Shown here piece by piece: positions 12,036-23,218 of a stretch of DNA of 64,000 nt. Both the position numbers and the translations under genes were made by a program. Source of the stretch: Amia ocellicauda. Its lineage: Eukaryota > Chordata > Actinopteri > Amiiformes > Amiidae. The notes below the pieces were generated by a model. The model saw only the letters and a list, made by a program, of their open reading frames with translations. It searched no databases and had not been told where the DNA came from. Within the stretch, counting starts at the first letter, position 1, and each line of letters starts with the position of its first letter. Where the stretch lies: the NCBI RefSeq assembly GCF_036373705.1, contig NC_089863.1, forward strand, positions 10,117,857-10,181,856, given 5' to 3'.

Positions 12036-12398
12036 CTAGGCCCTCAATCCTGCCTTAGACACTCGTTCTTGATAGAGTGTATCCAATGCCTTCAGGATCT
12101 GATCTTTAGTTGTCCTGTCCCCAGGCTCCAGCAGTAATATTTCTCTTTTTGCAGTGCCTATAAGTGCTCCACAAATAAAATCAATCTGTTGTTGAGCCCC
12201 CAACTCCTGAGTCCACAACATGGCTTCAATTTGAGATTTCCAGTCCTCATAGATAACACCTCTCTTTTCTCCACTAAATTTAGGGACCCAAGGTGCTCCT
12301 ACAATAGCAATAGCTCTACCTGCTGGAGGTGCCTGAGGGACCTGCCCTTCCATGGTGTGTACACAGGGATCCTGCCGACGCATATTATTTTTCTCCAC
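12036..12398 (-). pseudogene. gypsy Gag N-terminal remnant
   Basis: This is an open minus-strand frame of 120 codons with PKFSGEKRGVIYEDWKSQIE and a following helical stretch (ALIGTAKREILLLEPGDRTT, LDTLYQERV), the usual look of a gypsy capsid domain. A stop near 12036 breaks the path to the zinc knuckle. No primer-binding site or LTR is visible just upstream. Confidence 0.7.
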
Positions 12399-12870
12399 AG
12401 CATGTACAATTTACAATGCCTTCTAGTAGTTGTGTTAATTAATAACATAACTGTACTTTATACATAAGGTTAAACACGGTAAGAAAAAATTCATTTTAAA
12501 TGTATATGTTTAAATAAAGCCATTTATAAAGCAGGATGTGAAAGTGGCCTCAATAACTAGCTGCAGAGACACTGTCAATAGGAACTCAGCTGTTACTCTG
12601 GGTAACGCACAGTGAGTATAAGTGCTTGAAATACAGATATCCTGGTGTCAATTTTTCTGAACTGCCTGACCTCCTTCCCTTACATTGCACGCTTTAATTC
12701 TTACTTCTGACACCTTAAATTAATGTCACTCACTCAGGGCATTGTAGCCAAAAGAAACAAACAACATCTTTATCCAAACTACTTACCTTGGTGCATCATG
12801 GACTATTTAAGGAAATCTAAACCAATATGAAAAATGAACTGAATGTTCACTGCGTTGTTGTGAAAAGTAT
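12399..12870. other. intergenic between two gypsy elements
   Basis: AT-rich sequence in which no gene, LTR or terminal repeat is recognised. Confidence 0.4.
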
Positions 12871-13328
12871 TGTAGCGATCTGAGACTGGGGGGGTGCATG
12901 TGCCTGTATGTATGTGTGTTTGGGGTTCTGTCTGTGTGCTGGGGGATGGGCTGTTTATAGTGTGCATGCTTGGTGGTTCATGTGGGAGGTGCACGTGCAA
13001 GCTAGTTAGTGTAGTGGTGTTAGGTTAAGAGTTAGCCCCACGCGGGAACACGGAGGCGCCATGAATGGAGGAGACAGTCACGGGGCCAGAGGGCATAAAT
13101 AGGGGTGTCCGGTTCCCGCGTGGAGGAGTAGTGTGGGGGTAGTTCAGTAGTTAGAGTGGCAAGCGTGTGAGAGTGGGTAGCATGTTAGAGAGGGTTGCTC
13201 CAGCCTGAAGACTGCCTGTGTTCAATAAAATTCTTGTTCATGTTTAACCCTGTGTCCTCTCCTTTATTCATGCCGTTGGTTGTGAACTCCCACAACGATA
13301 TGGCAAACAAAAAGCCTGTATCGTTACA
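12871..13328 (+). mobile_element. 5' LTR of a second Ty3/gypsy-type element
   Basis: The 458-bp segment begins TGTAGCGAT and ends ATCGTTACA, a 9-bp inverted terminal match with one mismatch. It has a TATA-like box (cataaatag) near 13095 and an AATAAA signal at about 13223. It is followed two bases later by a primer-binding site. No 3' partner is found in the window. Confidence 0.8.
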
Positions 13329-13329
13329 C

Positions 13330-13341
13330 TGGTGTCAGAAG
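13330..13341 (+). other. primer-binding site, tRNA-Leu type
   Basis: TGGTGTCAGAAG follows the LTR directly and is complementary to the CCA end of vertebrate tRNA-Leu, as known for many gypsy elements. After 12 matching bases the similarity weakens (agcgggatg), which fits an old copy. Confidence 0.75.
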
Positions 13342-14495
13342 AGCGGGATGGGACCTACGCCGCCGCCATCCATCCGAAAAACAATCAAAATGGATTTGCC
13401 ACGTGCAAAGAAAAGAGGGGAACAGCGGGGGCCCGACCAGTGAGGGATCCCCAAAGACAAATTGGGGCGTCACAGGCTGAGGTTCAGTGGGTTCTACCAG
13501 AAGACCTCACAATCCTACTCGGAGTTCTTAGGGGAGCTCTGGAGGGCCGCACAATTGGCCTTCCCTACGGCAAGCGCAGAACAAACCGCGAGACCGGTCC
13601 GGGTGCAGTTTGAGAAGGGAGACAGCGACGAACCCCACCGAGAGACCGAGCTCCGGGACCGTGGAACGGTGGTGATGAGCCAGCGAGACAGGCAGCTTCC
13701 ACACTGGGGAGAAAGGCCCAGAAGCCGCTGGATGCAGATGAGTCAGACTGGTGGAACTTTAAGAGGGACTTTGAGCACATTGCACAATTAAGTGGCTGGA
13801 GCGACAAGATGAAACTGATACAGCTTGTGGCATATTTGAAGGAAGATGAGTGGGAGGTGGTGGAAAAGGCCGTGAGTGCACAAGAGGTGATGTATGGGAC
13901 TGTAATGGCGTGCTTAGACAACATGCATCAAGGTAGGACCCAGCATGGCTGCGATGCGGAGCAGCCAGACAGCAACAAACAGCGAGGAAGTCCGGCGAGA
14001 GGGAGGCTACACTGAGCCAGAGAGTGCAGCTCAGCTACCACTCCCCGCTGAAGAAGTGGACGTCATCGAACGACGCCGGAAGACAGAGAGTTGAAGTGTG
14101 GCCATCTTATCAGGGATGTAAACAAGACAGACTCCAGAGCTCCGCAGGAGATAGAGCCTTCGTGCGTGGCTCAGCTACAGCTCCCTGCCGAGGAAGAGGA
14201 CACTCTAGCGGTGGAGCAACGCCAGGTGCACTTGCAGCAAACCGGTTACCACGACGAGACTTCACTGGAAGACGTCGACACGGTGCTGAAGTGCCGAGAG
14301 CAGATGAGTTGTGGCCGACCAAAAGCACCACTCCAGTGGCAGAGGGTGGCCGCCCGTGCGTGGGGTCCGCCCGAGTGTAAGGAAAGTGGTGTCTGAGAGG
14401 GGGACCCACTCCAGCGGCAGATTCTACATTTCGTGGCTTTGCCATTTTGGTTGTTTATTTTACAGTTTTTGGTTCAGTTCCTCCTTCAGTTTTAA
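13342..14495 (+). pseudogene. Gag-like leader region of the second gypsy element
   Basis: Downstream of the primer site the plus strand holds short open stretches in changing frames. One at 13809 (WSDKMKLIQLVAYLKEDEWE region) has the look of a gypsy capsid helix. The reading frame is interrupted repeatedly and no protease, reverse transcriptase or integrase follows. The element ends near 14.5 kb, where the duplicated protease flank resumes, so it is a 5' fragment or an internally deleted copy. Confidence 0.5.
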
Positions 14496-14516
14496 CTAAG
14501 GGATGCATTAAATCTA

Positions 14517-14812
14517 GATCTACAGACCATCTTCTGAATCTGCAATATTTTTTCAGTAATCTGCATGTAATTCATTATTTGTAATTGTGTTAATTACAGT
14601 GAGGGAAAAAAGTATTTGATCCCCTACTGATTTTGTACGTTTGCCCACTGACAAAGAAATGATCAGTCTATAATTGTAATGGTAGGTGTAATAAGGTGGG
14701 AATTATAATTAATGACCCAGAGAATGGTTTCTTTGAGATCTTTTGAAAGAAACATCATAATATGCATTTGTCGAGAATAATAACCTGTGTGATATCCAGT
14801 GCTTTCAAGACC
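14517..14812 (+). repeat. duplicated protease flank, copy 2, with a Tc1 end inside
   Basis: The parts 14517-14596 and 14700-14812 match 15297-15380 and 15450-15545 (for example catgatatgcatttgtcaagaataataac versus its counterpart at 14755). The middle, 14597-14695, is foreign and is described separately. The first part also resembles 7185-7260. Confidence 0.55.
14597..14695 (+). mobile_element. Tc1-like transposon terminal fragment
   Basis: It begins right after a TA with cagtgagggaaaaaagtatt and continues with 'gatcccctactgattttgta' and 'gcccactgacaaagaaatga'. This is the well-known end of a fish Tc1 family with the 'agtatttgatcccc' terminal repeat. Only one end is present. Confidence 0.75.
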
Positions 14813-15282
14813 CTCATATCCGAGTGCAAGTCAAGAGCGAGTCCTCAAGGGTCCGAGTCCGATTTGAGACCGAGACCAGATGGGTCCAAGTTGAAATCTC
14901 AAGACCCACAAAAAATGTATTATCCATTATGTGGATAGTATAATTGAAAATAATAACTACTTCTACTATTAATAATAATAAGAAACACCACCACTACATA
15001 ATAATAAATTAAATATCCACATCTTTAATCTCTATTTGATCAAATACATATTAATTTAAATACCATTCATTATGGTTTAAAAGACTTTCAAAGACTGGAG
15101 AATTCTAAATAAGGTGTAATACAGAATTTCAGCATCAATTCAGGTCTAAAGTAAATGCAGACAATAGAAAGAAAATAGAACATAACATAAATAAGAGTTT
15201 AAAGTGTTCAATAAAAGTTTTTATTTTTTGTTGGCAGGAATAACAATCATTAAGTGCAGGTGGGGGGGCTGTGGTGGTTGCC
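14813..15282. other. repeat-derived spacer
   Basis: The stretch at 14820-14900 contains degenerate repeats of 'gagtccgagtc/caagac' type. The rest is AT-rich with (TAA)-like runs near 14955-15010. No gene is seen. Confidence 0.35.
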
Positions 15283-15545
15283 CAGCTAGACACATCTGTC
15301 ATTAGGTGACTGAAACCACAGACCATCCTCTCACTGCAGTATTTTTCTTGATCTGCACATAATGAATAATGTATAATTGTTTTAATTGCTCCTATCTTAA
15401 TTGCAAAACAAACAAAACCAAACAAACAAAACACAACAAACACACACAACCTGAGAATTATATTTAATGTCCCAAACAACAGTTTTTGAAAGACACATCA
15501 TGATATGCATTTGTCAAGAATAATAACTAGTGTAATATCCCAACT
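15283..15545 (+). repeat. duplicated protease flank, copy 3
   Basis: It begins 'gctagacacatctgtcatta', like 7160, and continues like 7185-7300 and 14517-14812. It lies about 290 bases upstream of the TATA box of the protease pseudogene. Three copies in one orientation point to past tandem duplication (inference). Confidence 0.55.
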
Positions 15546-15829
15546 AAAAAGCCTACTAGGACTTTTTATACAATCCATTTAAACTTTAATTAATAGGATG
15601 TTAGGAAAAACACAACATTTAAATAAACCAGCTTTGGAGGTCTGCGGCTGAACTGGATGGGTTAGGAATTGACTAGAGGGGCTTCGAAGAACTGTAATAA
15701 TACTGGTGCCGGGGAGGGGTAGGGCACTTGAAAACAATAAGCAGCACATTTTTCTATGTTGTGGGAGGAAATGGGGAAGAGGACAGAAACCACATGGAGG
15801 GGTGTTCATGAGAAGTGAGCAGCACAGAC

Positions 15830-15838
15830 CCATATAAG
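15830..15838 (+). promoter_or_regulatory. TATA box of the protease pseudogene
   Basis: ccatataag lies 110 bases upstream of the signal-peptide ATG at 15948. This is a plausible distance for a TATA-driven start with a short leader. A matching box is kept in the duplicated segment at 7132-7140. Confidence 0.5.
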
Positions 15839-15947
15839 GCTTCACTGTGACCCTATTAGACACCTTCTCATCAGCCAACAGAAACAGCAGGAAACTTTCT
15901 GCAGATCCACCGATTCACAGACAGACTCACAGACCTGTTGGGTTAAG

Positions 15948-17151
15948 ATGCTCCTCCTGCAGCTGCTGTGTTGCCTGCTGACGCTGAACACCCTGGAAGG
16001 TAAGAGAGAACTTAAGAAACTCACTGGGTGAAAAAATGAATCAAACACAATATCTGCAACCTGAGAGAATAAAAGGAAACTCAAGCCAAATCAGGGATGC
16101 TTTGTCTCTTCCCCGCTCTCTCTCACTGACTCTCCTATCCTTTTCTATATGTTTCTTAGTGAGGTTTACACTACAGTATGTCATGTGATATTGAAACAAA
16201 TGCAGAATTACTGTAATGCAATTCATGACGTTATAGCATACCATCTGAAAGTGAAGCTTTCTGGTACTTTTCTCTCTCTATACGCACGTTATCTATAGTT
16301 TCCCACCAATCACCACTAACCTATCCTTTTCAATGAAACTGTTTAGTGTTTTCTTTCTTTGGACACATTTGCAACCTTTGATGCTCTCTCTCTCCCCAGT
16401 GTCCAGCAGTCCTCTGTCCAAGAGCTCTATAGTGGGGGTTCAGGATGCAAAGGAGGGACAGATCTCAAGATCAGTCCAAAGTATAAGCCTGGATACATTA
16501 ACACATGTGGTGGCTACCTGCAGCGCACTGCTTTGATGAGTGAGTGCCTCCTGTGTCTCTTTTTGTGTGTATGGCCATACTTTAACAACTATAAGCACTG
16601 TCTCCTGCTGTTCATAATTCAGCTTATTCTAGTATCACTACTGCAACTATTGACTCCATTAGATGACCATTGTTTGTAGTCTTAATAACATTACAAATAA
16701 TGTGATATAGTGTAACAACTGTCAACAAAGTCATCCTGGATAAAGGTGTATGACAAAAAAAAACATTTGAAAATGCACTTGGCTTGTTATGCATTGTTCT
16801 AGTATCATTACTGCCACAGTGAAGTTTATTAAACAGGCCTTTCTTTGATCTCCTGTCTTCCAGGCTGCCCTTATGTCTTGGAGACATCTGGTGTGTGCCT
16901 GGAAGCGTACAAGCTACAACAACGCAATTCACATGAAAAACTAATTCCCATGAAGAGGATGCCAATTATGCATGAGGAGTATGTGGTTAATAAAACCACC
17001 AAAGGCTATGACATCGCCCTTGTTGAGCTCAGAAAGTCAGTGTCCTTCACCCAGCACATCAGACCTATCACTCTGGCTGAGGCTGATGGTAACGACTTCA
17101 CCTGGGGCTGGGAGTGCTGGTCTACATGCTGGGGGGACATCGGAGAGAACG
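15948..17151 (+). pseudogene. tryptase-like (S1A) serine protease pseudogene, 3' truncated
   Basis: Exon 1 (15948-15999) encodes a leucine-rich signal peptide, MLLLQLLCCLLTLNTLE, and ends at GTAAG. Exon 2 (16400 to about 16539) holds the activation site as SSIVGVQDAKEGQ (normal form IVGG). It then shifts frame before NTCGGYLQ, the first disulfide region. Exon 3 (16864-17151) keeps GYDIALVEL with the catalytic aspartate and WECWSTCWGDIGEN, typical of tryptase/PRSS27-type enzymes. The catalytic histidine block at the exon 3 start reads ALM where AHC is expected. No exon with the catalytic serine (GDSGGP) follows; from about 17.2 kb the sequence is unrelated. Functional relatives are secreted trypsin-fold proteases. 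This copy is dead on three counts. Its upstream flank is duplicated at 7.1, 14.5 and 15.3 kb. Confidence 0.82.
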
Positions 17152-18459
17152 GTAGGAGAACAGCGACTGTGGTGCTCAGAATCCACAAATATTTAATTTT
17201 AAGGGCCATTTTATTTCTTTATATATTATTATTATTGAATTTTCTGGAAAGAGAAACAGAAAAAGTAAAAGTAAAATTCTCGAATTTATTGAAAATACAA
17301 AATCAGTATACAATACAATACACATGAAAACAAAATGCAAAAGACAAACGCATAAGTGGGGCGTATCACTTTTTGCTATTATTCAGTTATTGTTTTCTCT
17401 TTTCACTTTGTTGATGTGTGCACTTAAATATTATTTTCAATTGATTTCCTTTATTATTTGAAATATTCTTTGATTTTGTTTATGGTTTTATTGATGATTA
17501 TTTATTTAATTACTTTTTAATTGGTTTATGGGCTGCACGTGGGTTTAAGTTTGTTGCTAAGTACACGGCGCTCGACCAAATTCTCACCTGGACTCACCCG
17601 CATTGCTCTCCCCGATTGCCTTCACCTGCACCCCTGACTATATAAACTGGGGGGGTTCAGGAGCTCACATGAGACACATGCAGTTTTACTAGGGAACCAA
17701 GGGCTGGAGGGGAAAGTGAAATTGACCACAGCTCTGAGAAATGGTGATTCTGATTACAATTTCTAAGAAGACTTGGGAGGAGACCTGTAGAAGCAAGGCG
17801 TTTGGAGGCCGAAACAGATGGTGAAGACTCCCTGCACAGCTAAGACTCTTTATTCAGTCTTTTGCAAAACAGTGTTTGTAATGTTGAGATTAGAAAGCAC
17901 TGGCGACTGAAATCCACCACTGGATGTGGTATTGACATATTGTACAGCTATCTGCTGATAGATTTTGCATTTTTGCACTTTAGACTCCTGACTTGCTGCC
18001 ATCGCCACTCACTCCCCTCAGATGTCCGCCCCTGGATCAGCACCTGAAAAGAGACATTAGTGCATCTAGTATTGACTAATTGTATTTCTATAATTACCAA
18101 GACAGTGCATGGAGACTGTTCTTTAGTGGGGAACACAATAACAGGGGACTTATGGGATATATATATAAAACCTAAAACTGCCTTTAATAAAAGGGGCATA
18201 TACAATGCTAAAACCCTACCCAAAACTAACAAGAAAGACAAAAGGAGCTAAATATCAATAAAATATAATATAAAACCTAATTCCTTAAAATACAAACAGC
18301 AGGCAATAGCAACACACAAAATAACAATCTTTTTCCTTCAGTAGGTGATGGGCAGCACCGCCAATCACTGCAGGTATGTGTGACTGTGCAGCAAGACCCC
18401 TCTCGGAGGAACTCTTGAGCTAGTATATTCACTTCTTTCCAGGCAGCCCAAACCAGAAC
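17152..18459. other. intergenic; possible LTR-like promoter segment
   Basis: AT-rich at first. A ctatataaactgg TATA-like box at about 17638-17650 follows a GC-richer stretch (17560-17640), which resembles the promoter of a retroelement LTR. No matching partner or coding region is found. Nothing else is supported. Confidence 0.3.
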
Positions 18460-18467
18460 CCCGTCGG

Positions 18468-20872
18468 CAGGGGCGGTTCTAGAGGCGGGGCCACGGGGGC
18501 CCTGGCCCCTGCTGAAATCTTATTGGCCCCTGATTGGCCCCCGTTCCATCAATCGTCGACGGGAAGAGCAACCGGAGAATTCTTCACAACGATCACAGAT
18601 GCAATTCCACCCCCAAACAATGGCGGCACTGCGGCAGTAATGTTTCGATGTAACTTGGGAGAAGAAGCAGTGCTTGAAACTAATGCGCGAAATCGATGGG
18701 AATCGCCAAAAAAAGGAAGAAGAAGAAGTGCTTTGGCTTGAGCGATACCAGAACATTCTTCTCTGACGTCATGCCAGTACGCGGGAGAACAGTTATCCAA
18801 CTTGAAAACAATTCTTAATGAGTCACAAATCCTCGTGTTGGTTGTCATTAAAATATGAAAGGATATTTAGCTGTTGCACTTACTTATTTTAGGTTTGTTA
18901 ACTAAATTGTGGAAGAAGCACTGTCGAAGTAAACCAATAAACTTGTAAGCCACTAAACTTGTTAGCAATGTTAACATGTTTTTGCTAAGATAGCTCTAGC
19001 AAAGATTCTATAGTTAACTTTATCAAACGTCTGTGGCGCTAACTTTAGGGTTGCATGCACTAACCGCCTTGTATGTAATTAGACCTTTGTGATAATGTTA
19101 ATTATCGTGTTTGGCAGATATAGTGAGCATGAAAAAAGGGACAGACACAGGGAGCCATTCAGAGGTTTTTTACAAAATTAACCGATGATACCACTGAAAG
19201 TGAGGGTTTAAGCAAGGAGAGGTCAGAGGACAGAATCAACCAGAAGGCAGCTGAGGACCAGGGTAGCCCAAACCCCTCTTCACCAGGTCAGAGAAAACAT
19301 GATGTAGGCAAAGCCAGATGATAGACACAATGCAATGTATTAAATGGTATTCATTGAAATTGCAACGAGGAGAAATGTACTGCTTGCTGAGGGTCTGAAA
19401 ATGTGGTTTTTCGTGGTTTATTAGCTCAACTTGATGTTAGTTTCATTGGTGTTCTAGTGACATTCAAAAAAGTCCTGGGACAGTCCACATTTTTGTCGGA
19501 CATGTTACAGTCCCCCTCACTGGATCTAGCAGCAGCAGTCACTCTTGTAGAATCATTGCTGGACACATTAGAGCAATACAGGAGTGAGGCCTATTTTGAG
19601 GCTATGTGGAAAGAGGTTGAGGAAATGGCTGTAAAATGTGACCTCGGCTTCGAAAAGACTAAGAAGAGGCAGCCAAAGATGAACACAAGATTGTGTGATT
19701 ACATAATAACTGCACCATCTGGTGAGCGTAGAGTCAATAAAGATGATGGGGAAAGCTTTAAGAGACGTGTACTACCCGGTGCTTGATTCAATGGCTGGTG
19801 AGTTGCAAAGACGGTTCTCTAAACCCAACTGCAAAATTATGAAGGGAATTCAAGCACTTCACCCACAAAGTGTTACCTTTTTACAGGAAGAGGCTCTTTT
19901 TTCCTTTGCAAAGATTTTTGATTCAAATGTTGAGGACTTGTCAAATGAGATGTATCAGATCAAGAGAGTGCTGGATAGGAAAGAGAAAAGTGGAATGCAG
20001 AGATTGACCATGCTCCTTGAGTTTGTTGCTTTTCTGGAGCCTTTCAAAGAGGTGTTCCATGAGCTTTTCAGGCTTTGCAAGATTGCTGTAGTAATACCGG
20101 TAAGCAGTGCTTCTTGTGAGAGAAGCTTTTCAGCTCTAGCACTTATTAAAAACCACTTGAGGACAACCATGGGTGATGCCCGTTTGAGTCACTTGGGTGT
20201 CCTAAGCGTTGAATCCCGATGGGCCAGGTCATTAGATTTGGATGAATTTGTCAGGCGTTTCAGCTCCAAGCATAGCAATCGGATAATTCTTCTTTTTTGA
20301 GGTGTGTGTATTTGTGAATGAGCAAGTGAAAGAAATTGAGTGAGAGAAAGATAAAGAGAGAGATGTTTAAGCTGGGAGGTGCAAGTTGTTGCTCCTACTA
20401 CAGTATGTTAATGCTGCTTTGCATGTTCAAAATTGTTTATCTAATCAAAAAAGGGCTTAAATTGCAATTTGTTTTTCTGATGATGTGAAAAAGATGAGAA
20501 ATAAGAAACAAATGTTTAGGTAAATATATCCACACTGTGAATTGTATTTGGAAACCGTGTTATGGTAATATGGTAAAATACCTCTTTTTCTGTTCTGAAT
20601 TTGCTTTGCTCTGCTGCACTTTACCTTATTGTGTGATTTATGCATTGTGTCCTTTATGCACAGTATAAATAAATGAAAAAAAATAATTAAGAACTTTATT
20701 GGCACATATTTTTTTATTAGAGCATTTGAAAAAGGAATGACTGCTGAAGTGTATTTGCACCGTACTGAATACATTATTTTGTGTGCTTGAATGTACCCTG
20801 TACTTGGCCCCTGAATGTAACATGTGGCCCCTTAATGGCCCCTGTTACAGAAAAATCCAAGAACTGCCACTG
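18468..20872 (+). mobile_element. hAT-superfamily DNA transposon with target-site duplication
   Basis: The element begins CAGGGGCGGTTCTAG and ends, on the complementary strand, CAGTGGCAGTTCTTG: matched short terminal inverted repeats followed on both sides by repeated 'ggcccct' motifs. It is flanked by an 8-bp target duplication, CCCGTCGG at 18460-18467 and CCTGTCGG at 20873-20880, with one mismatch. Eight-base duplications are the hallmark of hAT elements. It carries a broken transposase gene of the type with a C-terminal hAT dimerisation domain. The copy is shorter than autonomous elements usually are and is inactive. Confidence 0.9.
19403..20300 (+). pseudogene. hAT transposase C-terminal remnant
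   Basis: A first open stretch (19403-19786) contains SPSLDLAAAVTLVESLLDTL and YFEAMWKEVEEM, typical of the middle of ZMYM1-like hAT transposases. The frame shifts between about 19722 and 19786, and a 192-codon stretch follows to 20300. It ends in the hAT dimerisation block IPVSSASCERSFSALALIKN followed by LRTTMGDARLSHL. The N-terminal zinc finger and first catalytic region are missing or unrecognisable. In the intact family this protein cuts and joins the element ends. Confidence 0.87.
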
Positions 20873-20939
20873 CCTGTCGGCTGCACAGGACCCCAGCAAG
20901 ACTGCAGGTGAGAATAATTCGGTTATTGTTTTATAGATA
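20873..20939. other. flank of the hAT element
   Basis: This begins with the right target-site duplicate and contains no other feature. Confidence 0.4.
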
Positions 20940-21115
20940 GTCTTAGATAAGATGCAGAAGGTTGTGGGTTCAAATCCCAGGTGGGGCAATGCTGTTGTAC
21001 CCTTGAGCAAGGTACTTTACTTGCTCCAGTAAAATGCCCAGCTGTATAAATGGGTACAAATGTAAGTCACCCTGGACAAGAGTGTCTGCTAAATGACAAG
21101 TAATGTAAGTTACAA
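20940..21115 (+). mobile_element. tRNA-derived SINE
   Basis: GGTTCAAATCCC at 20967-20978 is a Pol III B box of tRNA type. It is followed by 'cttgagcaaggtactttact', 'gcccagctgtataaatgggt' and the tail 'gtaagtcaccctggacaaga' with 'gtctgctaaatgac'. The A-box part is degraded. The same body recurs in reverse orientation near 32340, 41570 and 62590. Confidence 0.75.
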
Positions 21116-21442
21116 TTTGTCTTTTATTCCATGCAGATGCAACACCACTGTAGGTTACCAGAGGGGAGACCATAACACGGCAACAGCTCTCAATCAATAG
21201 ATACTACACTCAAAACTTCTAAGGTCCAGGTAGACAGTGTCCCATTAAAGTGCAAATACAAAGTCTTTTCAATAAAGTGCCTTTGTATCCACAGTGTATT
21301 CTCTTCCTTTAAATAATCCAATAAGTAATAGAAATGTGATACTTAACATTCTGCAAGTCTTCGCCGTACTCCAGCAGATAAGTCCACTTTCTATTCCCTG
21401 CTTGCCGTAACTGGTTTCAGGTTTTTCCTCCATAATTTGTCA
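21116..21442. other. spacer between SINE and LTR-like repeat
   Basis: No recognisable feature. Confidence 0.35.
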
Positions 21443-23163
21443 TGTAGCGTTATGTTGGGTGTATTTTGATAAGAGCATTTGGGCTCTGAGCTGAAGCACT
21501 GATCTAAAGAAGACCTCTCCCCCCCCAAAGTTATCAGATTTCCTTAGCTCATCAGCTTGGAACTGGTTTGCATCAAAGTGACAGTTGTGGGGAGGATGGC
21601 ACCGAGAAGAGGCCAATAGGTTGGAATTCTGCTGTGAGATGTCTGGAGAAAAGGGCCTGTAGGTGATAAAAACTCTTTGAAGTGGATGAGAGCCGAAATC
21701 CCGACATAGAGATACGAACCCGGGCCAACCGGCATTTCCAAAAGATGGCATGGATTGACATCAGTCATAAATCAAGCCCCCTTCCAATAGGACACTGGGG
21801 GCTGAAACCGAAATCCAATCTCAAGAACTCAGGGACCAATCACCTATTGATCTGACAGACTATAAGGAACAGCGGACAGTCTTTCTCTCTCTCTCTCACC
21901 TGAACCAGAAACTCGCTGCCACAGCTCAACCTGTTGCCAGAACCGGAACCAGAAACCAACCAAGTCTTTGCCGGCAACAGAAGAGTTAAACTGGGAGAAG
22001 GAGATTGAGCCGTACGAAGAATTCTTTTAAAGGACTTTATTAAATAAAGAACTTTACAGACTGCGCTGCCCGCCTGTGCCCACTTGATCAGTGGAGTTTT
22101 ACAGCTGGACAATTGACTAAGTCGACTGAATACGAAAGTGTCAGTCATTTAAATAGCTATTGAGTCTTAAGAAACTTGACCCATGGAATCAAACGGCCCT
22201 GCTTTCCTCAAAGACTTTGTCTTCAAGTAACTACGGTGGAAACCCTGCTTACAAAGAAGATTTTGTGCACAACCTTGGAGCCTTCAAACCAGTGGAAAAT
22301 CTGTTTGGAAACGACTCTACTTTCGCGAAACCCCAACTTCCAGGTGCATGGACTGAGTGGAAGTTCTTGGACAAAGCCGAACCGGACTGCCTTTGTTCCA
22401 AACCACACGGACCTCGTGCCGTGTGCTGTTATCTGAGCCCGAAGCCAGAGAGGCCTCTCTGTGACGAAGTTCAGATAAGTTTAACAGTTTGGAGTTCATG
22501 ATTCATGACATTTGAGAAATCAATTAGAAATGTTAATCTGTGATTCATAACTCTAGAATGTGTAATATCATTTAGTTTTCTTAAATATAAATGTGTGTTG
22601 CATTAAACTGTTTTGTTGATAATTTTAGAAATAAAATCTGTCAACGCCGAGAAATATCTTCTCATTCCTGTTTAACTGTTTAGTCTGAAATTGATACAGG
22701 TTAATAGACATTAGATTATTGGTGGCCCTGCCTATCCTTAATCATTGAATAATAATCAGGGAAATTGTGGTAACAAGTAATGATAGGATCTTTCTCGGCA
22801 CCTAAACGTAAATGAGACTGATATATATATAACGAGAAGTTACCTGACATAAATACTAACCTGCGTAGTTATTTAATGTCTGACTAACAATACTAACGAG
22901 AGACTCACCTTCGTCTTACTAACCGGTATTGTAGTCAATGTGTTTATAACCTTTTTTGTTGAACGATTTGTGTGATATCATATGCGATCCCATGGTCTTT
23001 GATTTGGTCACGAAAGTGATTTGTCTTTGATTTGTTGATCTAGAGTTGAATTTTAATTAGTTTTTCCCTTTTGTATAATTAGTGTAGTGCTACATTTAGT
23101 CTTGTTTTTGAATAAATTTGACAATTTATATCTTTGGAATTGGTGTCTGCGTCCAATTATTAC
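21443..23163 (+). mobile_element. LTR-like repeat, copy 2 (plus orientation)
   Basis: It starts TGTAGCGTTATG at 21443. A ctataagg TATA-like box lies near 21861 and a ttaaataaag polyadenylation-type signal near 22043. The part to 22349 is shared, inverted, with 784-1699; where the copies diverge the sequence reads ccag/gtgcat, which resembles a splice donor. The unique part continues to a second AATAAA at about 23111 and an ATTACA end near 23163, which I take as a possible LTR 3' end. Alternatively only the first 0.9 kb is the LTR and the rest is leader. No coding region follows; a minisatellite does. Confidence 0.5.
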
Positions 23164-23218
23164 AGAAATTGAGTTCTACAAGATTCCAGGATTCGTGATA
23201 AGGTGATACTATAAATTC

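Larger units (their letters stand above)
8284..12398 (-). mobile_element. decayed Ty3/gypsy LTR retrotransposon
   Basis: On the minus strand the order is Gag, CCHC zinc knuckle, DTG protease, reverse transcriptase, RNase H and integrase, which is the Ty3/gypsy (Metaviridae) order. The coding region is broken by many frameshifts and stops, including a stop inside the catalytic YLDD box. I find no matching pair of LTRs and no primer-binding site upstream of Gag, so the 5' end seems truncated near 12.4 kb. The element is old and cannot move on its own. Confidence 0.9.

Noticed and set aside
8284..12398. An infectious retrovirus
   Set aside because: The gene order and motifs are Ty3/gypsy, no envelope gene is seen, and every gene is broken.
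20940..21115. A tRNA gene at the GGTTCAAATCCC box
   Set aside because: Only the B box is present, no cloverleaf can be formed, and the flanks match the SINE body seen elsewhere.
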